Positions 46,901 to 56,733 are shown, counted from the stretch's first letter. The stretch is 64,000 bases of DNA from Aurelia coerulea (GCA_039566865.1 CM076959.1:13313501-13377500); one strand, 5' to 3'. Program-made: numbers and translations. Notes: a model not told the origin generated them from the letters alone.

Positions 46901-49900
46901 TTATTTCTCTTAGTTTGAGGGAGCCAGCTCATGCGAATTTGACTGTAATCATGAATCACTATAAAATCAATTTACCTTGAGATCTTTAAGAGTGCCAAGC
47001 CATTCACACCCATGAGTCTTGAAGTTTCTGCAGTGAACCGTCAACTGTAATATTTCACGTTTTGCAAAGTTATCTGGATATATCTGTAAGCAGGAAAGGG
47101 CAGATAACTCATTAAAACAGTCTAATTGAGATTCTAAGCAAGAGGAGGCAACAGGAAACAAACTATCACGTGATCCAGAATTGCAGCTCATAAAAATCAT
47201 GGAAAAAAATTGATTATGTATATGTATTGAAGATTTTTCTATCAAGTTAATTTAGGCTTTTTGCAGAAAAAGGATATTAAAGGATCAGATGAGTTGGAAA
47301 ATAGCCTACCAATTGATTGACAACAACGTGCCAAGTACATTCAAAACTGACCTGGCGTACGCACGATTTATAATGCATGAATTATCGATATATCAATGGA
47401 TACGTTTTGTTACACATACATTTGAAATGATAAGCCATAAATCTTTTTAAACTTTTTGTAGCTAATTGATATACACAAACAGACATACATGCAGTAAAAT
47501 TGATTCACGTTGCAACTAAAACAGCAACGAAATAATATTCTGAATCATGCATAACAAAAAGAGACGTGGATCAATCAGATTCTGACAGGCCTTTTCGTTT
47601 TACACCGGCGATCGCCCTCACCCTCTTCCTTGTCCTAGCAAATATTTTTACACTCGGTATTGATCACCCTCACGAAAACATATTTCGCCAAAAGCTCAGA
47701 AACAACTTTCGTAAAAAGACTCCCAAAACGGAGCCCTCTTGATTTAAAATTGTTCGTTCAGTCATCACTTGGTGCTCATACTATTTTACCAAATTGCGCT
47801 TCAAATTCTTTTACCAAAGAAAACCATTCTGAAGGCCGACCATAGTGAAGCAAACAAGATGTAGAGAACCAAAAAAAACTCTAGATATTCTGTCTTCCGA
47901 CTTATCTTAGCAGAATGATTTTAAAAAGAAACCTTTTTAAAGAACTATAAAATGCAGAGGAAATAACTAATAGTCCTTAACAATCATTCCATTGTCAAAA
48001 TTTCCAGTTTGACTACATTTTCTGAAGATCAGGGTGCGACAATAAAATGAATAACATTCACAATCACCTTACTTTGTTGCAAGACCTTTCTCTAATTTAA
48101 CCTTCTGCAGCCCTTCCTTCTCCTGCCTTTAGAGCAGAACTGCTACAAGTTTTGAGTAAAGTGTTTCGACGACATTTTAAAGGAAACTTGGTTGCTTTGG
48201 TTTCAGGGGCTTATATCGCTACTCTAAACATATGCTCTAATCTGTTAATGACTCTTGTGAAATCTTTATTTTTTTTCACAAGTAATCAAACAGGACAACT
48301 GGACATTTTTTCCTTTTCCTAACTTTGGCAAAATAATGGATCAGCAAGGAAGGACATTCCAAACAAATGGAATAATTGTTCGAGTAGACAGACTCTCTTC
48401 TCAAAAATCTGGTAAAGGAAGACAGTCCTTGTTGCAAGAACAAGACCTTGAAATTCTTTGGTTGCTTTTGTTGCCAATCAGCAAAACGAAGTATAAACAC
48501 AGGACTATTTTATGGGGGCAATATGCCTCACAGGCATTCTATAAGGCAAATTTCCTTACGGAAAGGCCTGGTTCTGCCAATTGAAGTGAATTCAACTCAA
48601 ATAACACAAAGCCAGAGATTATGCATTTAGCCACAAGCTTAGACAGAAATATTTTGGACCAACCAACCTGGCTTTCGTCCAAGTCTTCATTATCAATTGG
48701 GCATTTTTTCCTTCCTTCCCTGAAAAACAAAATGTGTAGAGGGATTAAGAGAACTGTTGGCAAAATATAACTTGGTCAAATTTGCCAAGAAACTGTTTAG
48801 AAAAACTGAGACATTCCTTGGTGTCGAAGTCTGACCATTGTTTTATCTCCGATATGTTCAATTAGGTTCACTAATTTACCCGGCTTTAATCGGCCGTTCC
48901 TTCCCGTCGATATGGGAGAATTTCTACAGAAAGCCCCTTTCGAAAACCTGCAAAAACAAAGGAAAACAACAAACGAAATTTCCCTTTGTTTTCCTTCCGA
49001 GCAATAATGACACTCATTTGCATTCATACATTTTGTCCTCTTGGGAGAATGGAATCCCCCTTAATAAGTTATTCCTACTAGGGGGAAGACTTTTTATACG
49101 TCAAGTGGACAGCAGGTGCTAAAGCGTTTCTTGCTCATGTTTTAAGCACGTTTTTCAAGGTTTCTCAAACGGGCATTTTTTAGCAAATCCCTTTTAAAAT
49201 TCTGGACGGAGAGACCATTTTCAGCCAGGAAAACTTCTAGAAGTTATTAGCTATTCAACTAGATATTTCAAAAGATCATTGCTTATATATTCAGGGAGCA
49301 GTAGCCTTTCAAACGCCAGGCCTTTTTTGACTCACCCAGCAGAAAATCCATCTTAAAACTTGTGTTACAACAAAAATGCTGAGTTTCTTTGTGGTAGTTG
49401 CTTATTTAAATGAAACCTTCATATTGGTAAAATTTTCTTTTTATTAAATACGTTGCAAGAAATTCTGAAGAAAATCTCGAAAAAAATATAGAAATTTAAT
49501 AATTCTTAACATTCTCAAGAATGGTCGTACTCACTGAAACCTTCTTTGTGTTACAACAAAAATGCTGAGTTTCTTTGTGGTAGTTGCATTAAATGAAACC
49601 TTCATATTGGTAAAATTTTCTTTTATTAAATACGTTGCAATTGCAAGAAATTCTAAAGAAATTAAAGTGTTATCTTGATAATTCTTAAGAATGCTCAAGA
49701 AATCTTAGGCAAGAAAACAGTGCAAATTCCATTTGTATATGTGGTCATTCATTCACTTAAGCTGTGTTCTGGTTCAAAGGAAATTGACCTAAGTTGTCAA
49801 AAATGACAAGGAGCAGTATTGAAGGTATAATAGTAGTAGGGGAGACTGGGGCTAGAAGTAACAGGGACAAGTTGTAACAGAGGGTATTTCTCTGCCACTA

Positions 49901-51429
49901 TTAAAGCTGTGCTTACCAGCTTTTGTGTGAATGAATGTCTTGTTGTCTTCAATTCAAACAGTGGCTCTTATTGCTCTTGCCAGCGGCTATTTTTTGGCAC
50001 TGATATCCCCATGTTTGGCCTAACAGTAAAACTTTGGATTTCAGAACTTTTCGCCTTGCAGCGTTCCATAGTTGCTGTGAATTCCTAACTCCCATGCAGT
50101 AGTGGAGTAAAATATGCATTGTTTCTTCTGAAATCGAGCTTGAATGATATATTCAAATGATTTTTTCCAGAACAGTGCATTTTCACACCTTGTCGGTCTG
50201 GGGCAAGTTGTAACAACACAAAACATTCCACCAAAATAAAGGTGATTTTCAACATTTTCAGATCAGCGAAAGCAGCTAAGATATGTGGTGTGCAAATAAT
50301 GAAATAATACTGAATGAAATGTATTCTAACTAGTTTTGAGTCTATTTGCTTATATCTTCCCTGATTTTGAGTATATTTGATGTAAACAGTAGGATTTTAC
50401 TAGCAGACAGACTTTATTCACTGTTTATTTTGTTTTGTTACAACTTGCCCTGGTACTCGTGACGTTCCAACTTGCCCCAAGCTTGGGGTAAGTTTTGACA
50501 CTCTGATTTTGATTTAAAGCACCATATTTGTGAAACAATCATGAGTTCAATAGCCAATAGTCAAACACAACGCATGGCGGTATAAAGACAGGTCTGAATT
50601 TTGCTCATAAGGAGAAAATTTCATTTTTCTAAAAAGTGTTACAACTAGCCCCAGTCTCCCCTATTAAATCTTGCAGTTTCTTCAAGCTTCTAATGCAACA
50701 CATGATTTGTAATGGAAATTGCACATACAAGAAGAGATGTTTGAGCAGCAAGCCACTCGCAACTTAACATCCATCAGAGAATTCGAAGAAAAGGAACAAT
50801 TAAGAGAAAATTTTAGAAAAGGAAAAATACAAACAGTCTTATGAGTAAAAATATTTCTCTCAAATTTTCATAGGAGTTCTTGGTAGACAATAATTCAATT
50901 GCCTGATTGTGCAGTCTCTCTGATGTTCATCGACAGACCTGTAGCTAATTCTAAAAAAAGAATCTGAATCAATTAATATTTTTAGACACTTCGTAGAATT
51001 TTAAATGTGCACCATAGTGACAAAAGCTCCAACACCAGTCAATCAGACCTTCTGCATAAAGTAACAGAAAGGTCTTAACTTCATGGCCTGAGGTGTATTT
51101 GAAATAAACATTTTCAATTCACTGTAAAGGCAGACAGGCAAAACACACACAAACCTTATGACTTTGAGTATACATCTGGTACAAAAGCGATGGCCACATT
51201 CAGTCTGGACGGGATCTCTTAAAACAAGCAGACAAATAGGACATTCCATGATTGAAGTGACTGGTGGATCAAACTCTTCATCATAACCTTCTGTTAGTTG
51301 ATCTTCATCATCCGTCAATGACCACTTTCCAGACATACTTAAGCGTGGTGATTGAGTCATTGCTGTTGTGTCTTGTCTTCCAGTGAGGGCTGAAGCAATG
51401 CCAAGTAGAGACCTTATACCTGATGACAT
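31995..51429 (-). CDS. TRAF6: TRAF6-type adaptor/E3 ubiquitin ligase, eight coding exons, complete
   Basis: Exons: 51429-51155, 48719-48668, 47083-46976, 44355-44194, 41891-41814, 37788-37609, 34340-34046, 32344-31995, all GT..AG and in phase, 499 aa plus TAG. Exon 1 holds the RING after FDPP: C63 PIC66, C78 GH80, C83, C86; exon 2 completes it with C98 PID101, the C3HC3D pattern of TRAF6. Exons 3-5 hold TRAF-type zinc fingers ([11 protein letters not shown]..., [25 protein letters not shown]). Exons 6-7 are coiled coil, then the MATH/TRAF-C domain starts at [12 protein letters not shown]. Exon 8 has [27 protein letters not shown] and [16 protein letters not shown]; the last matches TRAF6 (FQRPTIPRNPKGFGYV) rather than TRAF3/4. 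The protein trimerises in the cytoplasm and makes K63-linked ubiquitin downstream of IL-1/Toll-type receptors (family knowledge). An acceptor lies directly before the ATG, so a 5' UTR exon exists further upstream; it was not found. Introns carry many transposons. Confidence 0.93.
32720..33214. mobile_element. AGCATAGG-type TIR element, full copy with perfect 9-bp TSD
   Basis: The termini AGCATAGGTTCCACATCTT and (reversed) AGCATAGGTTCCAAATCTT-A are flanked by AGCCTTTCA on both sides (32711-32719, 33215-33223). Arms of about 130-150 bp hold the ATTCTACCGTGGCACTTTTC / AAGTCCAACGGTGGGATTAC pair. The centre has no coding. It lies upstream of the last TRAF6-like exon. Confidence 0.85.
33536..33616. 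repeat. TATAGG hexanucleotide microsatellite
   Basis: About twelve near-perfect TAGGTA/TATAGG units; intronic in the TRAF6-like gene. Confidence 0.95.
33713..33830. mobile_element. Solitary mariner-like terminus CAGGGTGTCCCAAAAAAATTG
   Basis: TATACAGGGTGTCCCAAAAA is the same kind of terminus as 45910-46869 but has no partner before the TRAF6-like exon 34340-34046. The right limit is arbitrary. Confidence 0.5.
34695..36386 (+). CDS. Non-LTR reverse transcriptase, N-terminally truncated, open
   Basis: The frame is open from the insertion junction; there is no native start because of 5' truncation. RT motifs in order: [71 protein letters not shown], and the catalytic box FADDTSLF. These are followed by the conserved thumb/connection ([23 protein letters not shown]). 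The C-terminus has a cysteine/histidine cluster: [22 protein letters not shown]. The apurinic endonuclease and ORF1 are missing. All polymerase motifs visible here look intact. The family is jockey/CR1-group; the exact clade was not determined. Confidence 0.92.
   Translation, partial: RQCKKNYRPISLLPIFGKMFEKLIYDYIYEHLCDNGLLTPHQSGFRPGDSTVNQLLAISHKIYCAFDDIPSKETRAVFLDLSKAFDRVWHEGLLYKLECSGISGSLLALIRDFLANREQRVLLNGKNSEWATISAGVPQGSVLGPLFFLVYINDLVDDLKSDVKIFADDTSLFSVVNDVARTAEELNSDLETVNMWAWQWKMQFNADKTVELIFSTKRVKPFHPPLMLGNDVVTEKAEHKHLGMILDPKLDFQSHIKEAILKARRGIGLIRHISNYVSRDVLNQMYKLYVRPHLDYGDIVYHRHDPEMLQSFTRKIEQTQYLAALAVTGAWRGTNRQRLYEELGWESLYQRRWYRRLCHFFKLKNSHHPEYLYAEIPPERQVMYNLRSARLYEQNIGRTVRFSNTYFQNTFSEWNSLTLDIRNSTSIAEFKRKLLGIIRPAQKPTYNIHDIAGIRLLTKLRLNFSALNEHKFRHNFECLDPICACGTGKEDNEHFLLHCPLFELQRRDLLGQLGDLPGIDIESLDSKTICELLLFGSPNVNVIVNRIILEATISFIKSTQRLG
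34695..36676 (+). mobile_element. Young 5'-truncated LINE with 14-bp TSD
   Basis: AAGAACGGCGAGGT flanks it perfectly (34681-34694, 36677-36690) and it ends in A17. It contains an uninterrupted RT ORF to 36386, then a 290-bp 3' UTR with a hairpin at 36529-36583. The intact frame and perfect TSD indicate recent insertion. It is antisense in the TRAF6-like intron between exons 37788-37609 and 34340-34046. Confidence 0.93.
37039..37561. mobile_element. AGCATAGG-type TIR element, full copy with perfect 9-bp TSD
   Basis: GCGTAACCA flanks both sides (37030-37038 and 37562-37570). The ends are AGCATAGGTTCCAAATCTTT and its reverse complement. Arms of about 150 bp include TTCTACCGTTGGACTTTT / AAAAGTCCAACGGTAGAA. 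The right TSD ends about 40 bp from the TRAF6-like exon 37788-37609. Confidence 0.88.
38880..39720. other. Intronic DNA of the TRAF6-like gene, weak repeat content only
   Basis: An A-rich stretch near 38950-39040 and a GGCCATCTGGCC palindrome at about 38922 could be a decayed LINE tail. No second copy in the window confirms this and no coding is recognised. Confidence 0.3.
40060..40250 (-). mobile_element. LINE RT C-terminal remnant
   Basis: Reverse-strand [20 protein letters not shown] is the conserved tail motif of CR1/L2-type RT ORFs ([14 protein letters not shown]). The upstream frame is decayed. Confidence 0.7.
40470..40710. repeat. Polypyrimidine (CTTC/CCTT-rich) low-complexity tract
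   Basis: About 240 bases are almost entirely C and T on the plus strand. The open frames over it are artefacts of composition. Confidence 0.9.
40940..41179. mobile_element. TTAA-flanked MITE, TIR AGGCACACTGTCGTG
   Basis: AGGCACACTGTCGTG at the left and CACGACAGTGTGCCT at the right are exact inverted repeats; TTAA abuts each end (40936-40939, 41180-41183). A TTAA target points to piggyBac or Kolobok mobilisation. Confidence 0.85.
41217..41766 (+). mobile_element. 5'-truncated LINE, RT C-terminal fragment with poly(A)
   Basis: The open segment to 41582 reads [65 protein letters not shown], a conserved RT tail. After the stop comes a ~150-base 3' UTR and a 30-base poly(A). ACGATCA occurs at both ends (about 41209 and 41766), a likely TSD. 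It sits about 50 bp from the TRAF6-like exon 41891-41814. Confidence 0.8.
41956..42706. mobile_element. TA-flanked MITE, TIR CCGGGTGAGTCAAAAAA (copy 2, inverse)
   Basis: CCGGGTGAGTCAAAAAA and reversed CCGGTTGAGTAAAAAAA are bounded by TA (41954-41955, 42707-42708). The core at 42480-42610 is the inverse of that in 20176-20800. Confidence 0.85.
43998..44028. repeat. CAA trinucleotide run
   Basis: (AAC)n of about ten units, intronic in the TRAF6-like gene. Confidence 0.9.
44655..45240 (-). mobile_element. LINE RT C-terminal fragment with ATA-type tail
   Basis: Reverse strand: [35 protein letters not shown], then, past a break at about 44948, [20 protein letters not shown] and [11 protein letters not shown]. 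The 3' end is a (TAA)n run (44658-44681 on the plus strand). It differs from the LINEs above. It lies in the TRAF6-like intron, same strand. Confidence 0.8.
45317..45778. mobile_element. Large foldback, ~230-bp arms almost meeting
   Basis: The arms pair over their whole length: CTTAATCTTTAGCAAAAAG / CTTTTTGCTAAAGATTAAG outside, ATTTGGGATTTAGAAATCGA / TCGATTTCTGAATCCCAAAT inside, with only a few bases between them near 45546. The inner word GATTTAGAAATCGACTAATTG recurs at 59688-59708. A CCGGGTGCGCC terminus lies 75 bp to the left. Confidence 0.85.
45785..45833. mobile_element. Fragment of the AGCATAGG-type TIR element
   Basis: GGAATTTTACACCCACCTTT-TTAAAGATTTAAGCCC-AATGCT matches the terminal 45-50 bases of the full copies. 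Confidence 0.6.
45910..46869. mobile_element. Mariner-like element, TIR CAGGGTGTCCCAGAAAAA, TA flanks
   Basis: Left CAGGGTGTCCCAGAAAAAAT and reversed right CAGGGTGTCCCAAAAATTGT; TA precedes (45908-45909) and follows (46870-46871). No transposase is recognised. The arms continue: ATCTAGGTAAAAG-type spacer, then AACTTCAAAAGCTCATAACT against GTTACAAGCTTTGGAAGTTC. Confidence 0.85.
48810..49338. mobile_element. TA-type MITE, right-end copy (copy 3) with decayed left end
   Basis: The core CCCGTCGATATGGGAGAATT, TTCTACAGAAAGCCCCTTTC and the right end GCCAGGCCTTTTTTGACTCA-CCCAG match 20176-20800. No left terminus is recognised. Confidence 0.75.
49367..49660. repeat. Direct duplication of a ~110-bp segment
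   Basis: GTGTTACAACAAAAATGCTG-AGTTTCTTTGTGGTAGTTG through TTATTAAATACGTTGCAA occurs at about 49371 and again at about 49550, with small indels. Confidence 0.9.
49839..50661. mobile_element. TA-flanked MITE, TIR GGGGAGACTGGGGCTAG
   Basis: GGGGAGACTGGGGCTAGAAG-TAACA at the left and GTTACAACTAGCCCCAGTCT-CCCC at the right; TA at 49837-49838 and 50662-50663. Internal copies of the same words (GGGGCAAGTTGTAAC, AACTTGCCCCAAGCTTGGGG) repeat in both orientations. No transposase is seen. Confidence 0.85.
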
Positions 51430-51799
51430 CTGGAAGATAAAATCATAGAGTCTAGCATTGGTTGTAAAATATTTGTAAATACAGTACAGACTGTTCCGTT
51501 TCTAACCCGTTCAGGGCACGTTGCTAAGCCAACGAAGAGATTTCAACACACAAAGGCGTAAGATCGCAGATTTAAAGAGTCCTTTATTCGACATTGTTTG
51601 ATTGGAAGCTAACACAATGCATTATTGTTCAAGTTGCTTACGCAGTAACTGATTATTGGGTTCATCGATGCATGGACAAAAGCAGTTGTTTTTCACATTC
51701 GCTGGTTGCAAGAAAACAGTTTTTTGGAGAAAACAGTCGGAAAGATTGTTTTCATCAGGCCGAAGCCCAAGAAAAGACATTAAGTCTTTAACAAGGATT

Positions 51800-52080
51800 A
51801 TCGTGCCAATGCACAACAAGTACACAAGAGTTTTCGTGCCGAAGCACACCAAATAAAGAAGAATTTAGTGCAGATGCACACCGAACACAGATGGATTTTA
51901 GTGCCGATGCACAACAAACAAATTGAACGTCAAACGGGACTGACAGCGCCTTTGTTTAGCCGCTGGCTGCGCTATGAGAATTTATCGAAGAAGTTTAAAC
52001 ATTGTTTATAGATCGCCCAGAAGAATATAGAACCGAAAGAACTGACAGCGCCTTTGTTTAGCCGCTGGTTGCGCTACGTG
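51800..52080. repeat. Degenerate short direct repeats upstream of the TRAF6-like gene
   Basis: TTTAGTGCCGATGCACAACA-like units recur about four times at 51798-51920. Separately, ACTGACAGCGCCTTTGTTTA-GCCGCTGG occurs at about 51941 and 52039. Confidence 0.75.
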
Positions 52081-52341
52081 ATTAGAGAAAGATGTGGACT
52101 CATTGATTATTGGACAAAAGATTCTGGACATTTTCTAGTATTACTAGTATTGTTTGTGAATATTTGTTATTGTTGGTTTGCATTCGGAGTTTCGTTGTTT
52201 CGGGCGGTCTTGGTGTGCCCCTTCGTGGTTGCTGGCCGTATGTTGATAGACCCCGCAGAGGCTCTGAAACAGGGGCGGCTGGGAGTAAATTTCCTTTGGT
52301 ATTACTTTTTAAAAATTTGGAAAATGCTCAAGGCAGGAGAC

Positions 52342-52445
52342 TGTTAACAATTTCTTCGCGAAGCGAAGAAATTGTTAACCCTTCCAGCTGGGGGTATGGG
52401 GGGCGCTGTGAGCCCCCCATTGGGGTCCAGGGGCGAAGCCCCTGG
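52342..52445. repeat. GC-rich block of perfect short hairpins
   Basis: GTTAACAATTTCTTCGC, loop GAA, then its exact complement (52342-52378); next GGGGGGC...GCCCCCC at about 52397-52418; then CCAGGGGC, loop GAA, GCCCCTGG (52427-52445). Confidence 0.85.
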
Positions 52446-53837
52446 AAAAATTAGCGTTTTTGATGAATTACAGCCTTAAATTGTCTCTAAATGACAACAA
52501 ACAGGACTGTTCAGCGGTTGCAGCTAATCTTCCGTTCGAACGTCCTGCGAGCAGTGGCTAGTGATGGCTGAGGCCGACTAGTTGTGTAAAATATTTTGCG
52601 GCTCCTACTTCTTAGCCACCATGCGGGCCCGTTATTAGAATTGCGATTCTAATAACGGAAACCGCTGGTCGAGGGCCCACTGTATATTCAAGGAGCCTTG
52701 GGACCGGCAACAAGAAATATATACTTAAATAAGTCGTTTTATTTACTTAATGAAAAATCTCCCATGACCAGGCAAGGCTAACAATAAAATGTATTCTTCG
52801 CTTTATCTCCACATATCCATGAGTAGCTCTCGTATTTTTCTTTACTCGTTTCATTCTGGGCATGGCCTTCCACCCTTTTTCAGCTCGAGACGCTGCTCGT
52901 GCGTTAGTTTCCCCTGTTTTGACATCATGGAAAATACATTTTGAACACCCAAACGTTGACTAGTCACTTGATATTGCAAGACACGATTCATGTTGAAACC
53001 GGTTGAAACAGTCGACAAATTAGTAAGAGCATGTAAGAGCATAAACAGCACTGGCGATGGATAACTGGCCGCGTTATTAGAAATCCAAAACTGCTAGGCT
53101 CCTCTGTCTGAGGAACCCAAAACAATTGGAATTTACGTCATCGATGACTTCCAAGACAAAGAATTGGCTGTATTCGCTATTAGAAACGAGAAAGTAATAA
53201 CGCGACGAATGCTTACAATATGGTTTGAAAGACATAAAGGGTTTCAGTCGTTAAGGATTAGCAGTCAATTGTCGCTGTCTCGAAATGCATAGAAATTATT
53301 TATTACATCATTCTATGAATTTGAGAGAAGAAAGCAGCTCCCTCGTTGCATAAACTTCATTGGCGCAGCGACCTGATTTAGAAACATTACTTGATAAAAC
53401 GCGTTCTGATTAAGAAACTTTACTTGAAAAAAAAGTGTTATTACAGTAATAACGCTAATACCACTGCCCGCCGCCCCTGCTCTGAAAGGAACATGTATTG
53501 AATTAGTCAAGATTTCAAATGGTCCGTCCACTGTTAACACAGACTCTTGCACACTTTAACATGGCAATCCACAAGAGTTCTTGAATCCTTCACATTCTGA
53601 TTAGAATTGGAATGGTCACTTTTGAAAATTTTCAACAAGAATTCTCAAGAACTTAAACATTTTTCTCAAGAACTAATAAGAAATTTTTGAGAATTCTTAA
53701 GCACCCATAGGTAGAAGGATAGTGTTAATATGTGCAACAACGCCTGTACTGACTATAGGGTGCACCAATAAGAACTTCACACGTTTAAAATTTGCTACAA
53801 GCTACATAAAATCTGCTTATGCTAAGATTTACATTAT
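52446..53837. other. Intergenic, no supported gene
   Basis: It contains several CGTTATTAGAAAT-like words in both orientations (52627-52660, about 53070, 53190), including the palindrome TTATTAGAATTGCGATTCTAA-TAA, possibly a decayed inverted-repeat element. No coding is recognised. Confidence 0.4.
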
Positions 53838-54130
53838 TTAACATAATTAGACATTGGAAGCGAGTTCTTTCAATTTTGTAGTCTAATGCGTTTTTGAAAT
53901 CGAAATATTTTGCGTATTGCATTCTGCATACTATAATATGTGAGCATGGAAGAAAGTTGTGCTGATTTCTTCGTCTAATTTGATATCAGAAGTGAGTTTT
54001 TTTCTAATATGATTTTGGAATCGAAAAATGTTGTGTGTTTGAGTCCTCCATACTATACAGTATTGTGAACATGGAAGCGAGTAGTTTTGATTGTCATCTA
54101 ATTAGGCATTGGAAGTAAATTCTTTTGATT
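53838..54130. repeat. Two-plus tandem ~115-bp degenerate repeats
   Basis: CATACTATA.., GAGCATGGAAGMRAGT, TTTGATT.., GTCTAATT, GACATTGGAAG recur in order at about 53850-53960 and 53965-54110. Confidence 0.6.
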
Positions 54131-54856
54131 CTTCGGAGAATGAGGCAAGCGATGACAATCATTGTGAACTTCATTATATTGACATTCCATGTTGTAATAA
54201 CAGTTGACAATCCAGGAGACTACGGTTATGTGTAGGCCAAATCACGCATGTTTTCCAACCTGGTTTGTGGTTTGTCATCTACTATCATTCTATTCTTGGG
54301 AGTTTCTCTGCAAATTATCATAAAACTTTCTTTCAAAAGACCAAAATTTTGATCAGGAATTTATAAAAAAATTATCTATATAATATTGGAATTTACATAC
54401 AATAAATTAAATCCAATTGTGGAGTTTGCAGTGAATTTCACAAACAAAGGTGGTTGATTAATTTAAAATAAGCCATGTCCGATTTAACATTGTGCTGAAT
54501 TTCACAATAAGAAAGAAACTGGTGAATTTCACTTCAGCAGCCAATTTGACAGACAATTTCAAAGACAATTTCACAGAGAATTTCACCACTCTTTCTTTTA
54601 AGTGTGATTGTGATTGTTAGCGAATAAACAACACATTTTACCATCTTTCTTGCCTTAATGTGTACATTTAGATAATAAACTAAATGTTAGTCTAAATCAG
54701 CAAGTGTTGGGTATAGGTTAGCCTGCGTGCAGACTCAACTATCCTAAAGTGTAGAGTCTGCGCAACAAAGTCGAAACGCTTGTCCAGCCTCGTTTGGATG
54801 AACGTGATTGATCAACCAATTGTCACGCCGCGCGGTCCTGGCTCAAGTGGTTCAAA

Positions 54857-56066
54857 ATGGCGAAGTGTGTTGCTGTGAGGAATTTAGTTTGGAGCGCTGA
54901 GAAGTTTAAGGAAGAAGTAGAAATCGTTAAGTCATATTTTCGGGTTTCCAACATATTTGAGGATCAAGAAAAGGCCCTATTTTCAAGGGACGCACGTACA
55001 GGATATGATTATGGGAAGTCGCTGATTTTTCAGGCCAGGCCAGGCCAGGCCGTCCCTTCTTGCTTTGTTTGCCTTCCATACTCCATACTATACTCGTTAT
55101 TTCACCACTCCAGTCATTGATGCTTGATCAAGTAACGAAACTCAAGGACATTCGTATCAACGCTGCTACAATTTATTCTGACCAGTCAGAGGTTTTTAAA
55201 TGACATCGAAGAAGGAGGGATATTCAGCATTCTCTTCCACATCACCTCCTGCTGGGCAAGTTGGCATTCATCAGGAAGGTACTACTCTTACTACATTATT
55301 ATGCTTTACATTTTATTTTCTATTATCATATTATCTTTGAATTTCATTTTCATACTCCTTCTGCCCTGTCCACAAACTTTTGCGAAATGGGAGGTTTAAG
55401 TTTAAACTTTGTCACTCGGTTTTGGTCGATTAGGTGGAATATTTCACCAGTAGGCTGGAGCTGTTCCTTTGAAAAATTTCATTATGTTGCACATGTATAT
55501 TGATCAACTCTGTGTGGGGAGCCAATTTATAGCTTTGAATTCTGTAGCCCCAACATGTGGTGTGTTTTTCATATTCAAATAGAAGTGAATTCATGCATTG
55601 TTGAAAGCTAACTGTGAAATAGTAGATTTTAACCCTTTAAAGTAGAGGAGAGACAGTGCAGCAGCTGTCTAAGACTTTTCATATATTTTAAAGTATTTAA
55701 ACTAAAAAGGCTGGGGCTGGTAGGCAGTTCCTTGAATTTGGGACACTTTTGGCTACCAAAGTTTTAAATGAGTTTCTAAGGCTCAGCTTCTTTAGCTCTT
55801 TGGAGAGATATCTGCATGTCAGGAAAACTAGGCTGGTACATATATTGTGGCTCATATTTTCAATTTTCATTCTTACAGGGGACTTGGCACTACTCAGAAA
55901 CCAGCCTTCAGAAAATGGTATGGACAAGTTTGGGAAATGAGGGCATTTCTGGATTCTTCAGTCAAACTTGCAGTGTTCACCACAGCAACTGCTTCAAGAT
56001 GTACAGAAACAACTATTTTTTGTTTTGAATTTGGCCCCAGTCTCTACACATGTTTTATTGAAGAGT
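54857..56066 (+). pseudogene. RecQ-like SF2 helicase fragment, decayed, with intron-like gaps
   Basis: The first segment starts at an ATG 36 bp inside the left TIR: ...SNIFEDQEKALFS, then GYDYGKSLIFQ, a worn motif 0/I (usual PTGYGKSLIFQ). A second frame from about 55117 gives SLMLDQVTKLKDIRINAATI-Y, motif Ia of RecQ-like helicases. After an acceptor-like TTCATTCTTACAG at 55879, the frame to 56066 gives FRKWYGQVWEMRAFL and VKLAVFTTATAS, the motif III region. The DEAH box and the whole second RecA lobe are not visible. Stops and frame changes show it is not functional. It is most likely the transposon's own helicase rather than a host gene. Confidence 0.72.
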
Positions 56067-56733
56067 GACAAATGTTCTGTAGCCAAGAACTCTAATGATA
56101 TGGAAAGTGAGAAGAGTCAAGTTTAATAGAGTGGATCAAAGAAGATAAATTTTTGATAACTTTTTATGAAGATGTTCAAATCTTTTACATTTATAGATTT
56201 TGGCAATTTGAGAATGAAAACATTTTATGCAACTGCTGTAGTATAAGTTCAGGACAAAACAATATAGATTAATTGCAATTCCAGCAGCTCAATCCATGCA
56301 TATTATTGAACAAACAATAACTTGTCCCCACCCACAGTTGGCAGAACAGAGGATCAGGCACTTAGCATGTTGGTGCTAAAATAAAATTTCTAATATTCTA
56401 AAATAATGGAATGAATTAAATTGTACTAAATACCCATTGTAGTATTAGTTGTTTTAACATATTTTCAGGTTCTGCATCATGATTTCTAACAACAAAGATA
56501 TTTTAAATTTAATTTGCAATCAATTCAGTGACATTCAAGTGAATACAAAACTTTTCATTTCTGTAAGTGCTCAGGTCTTCTGAACTAGAATTGACAGAAT
56601 TTTTTCTCTGAATTGTGTATCTTTCCACTCTATATTATTTAGGCATCCTTCTTGGGCAATCATTTTGCAAAATATTGAGTGTTTGTTGCATGCTTCAAGC
56701 CTGATACCAACTTGTTTTGAGTATGGTTTGAGC

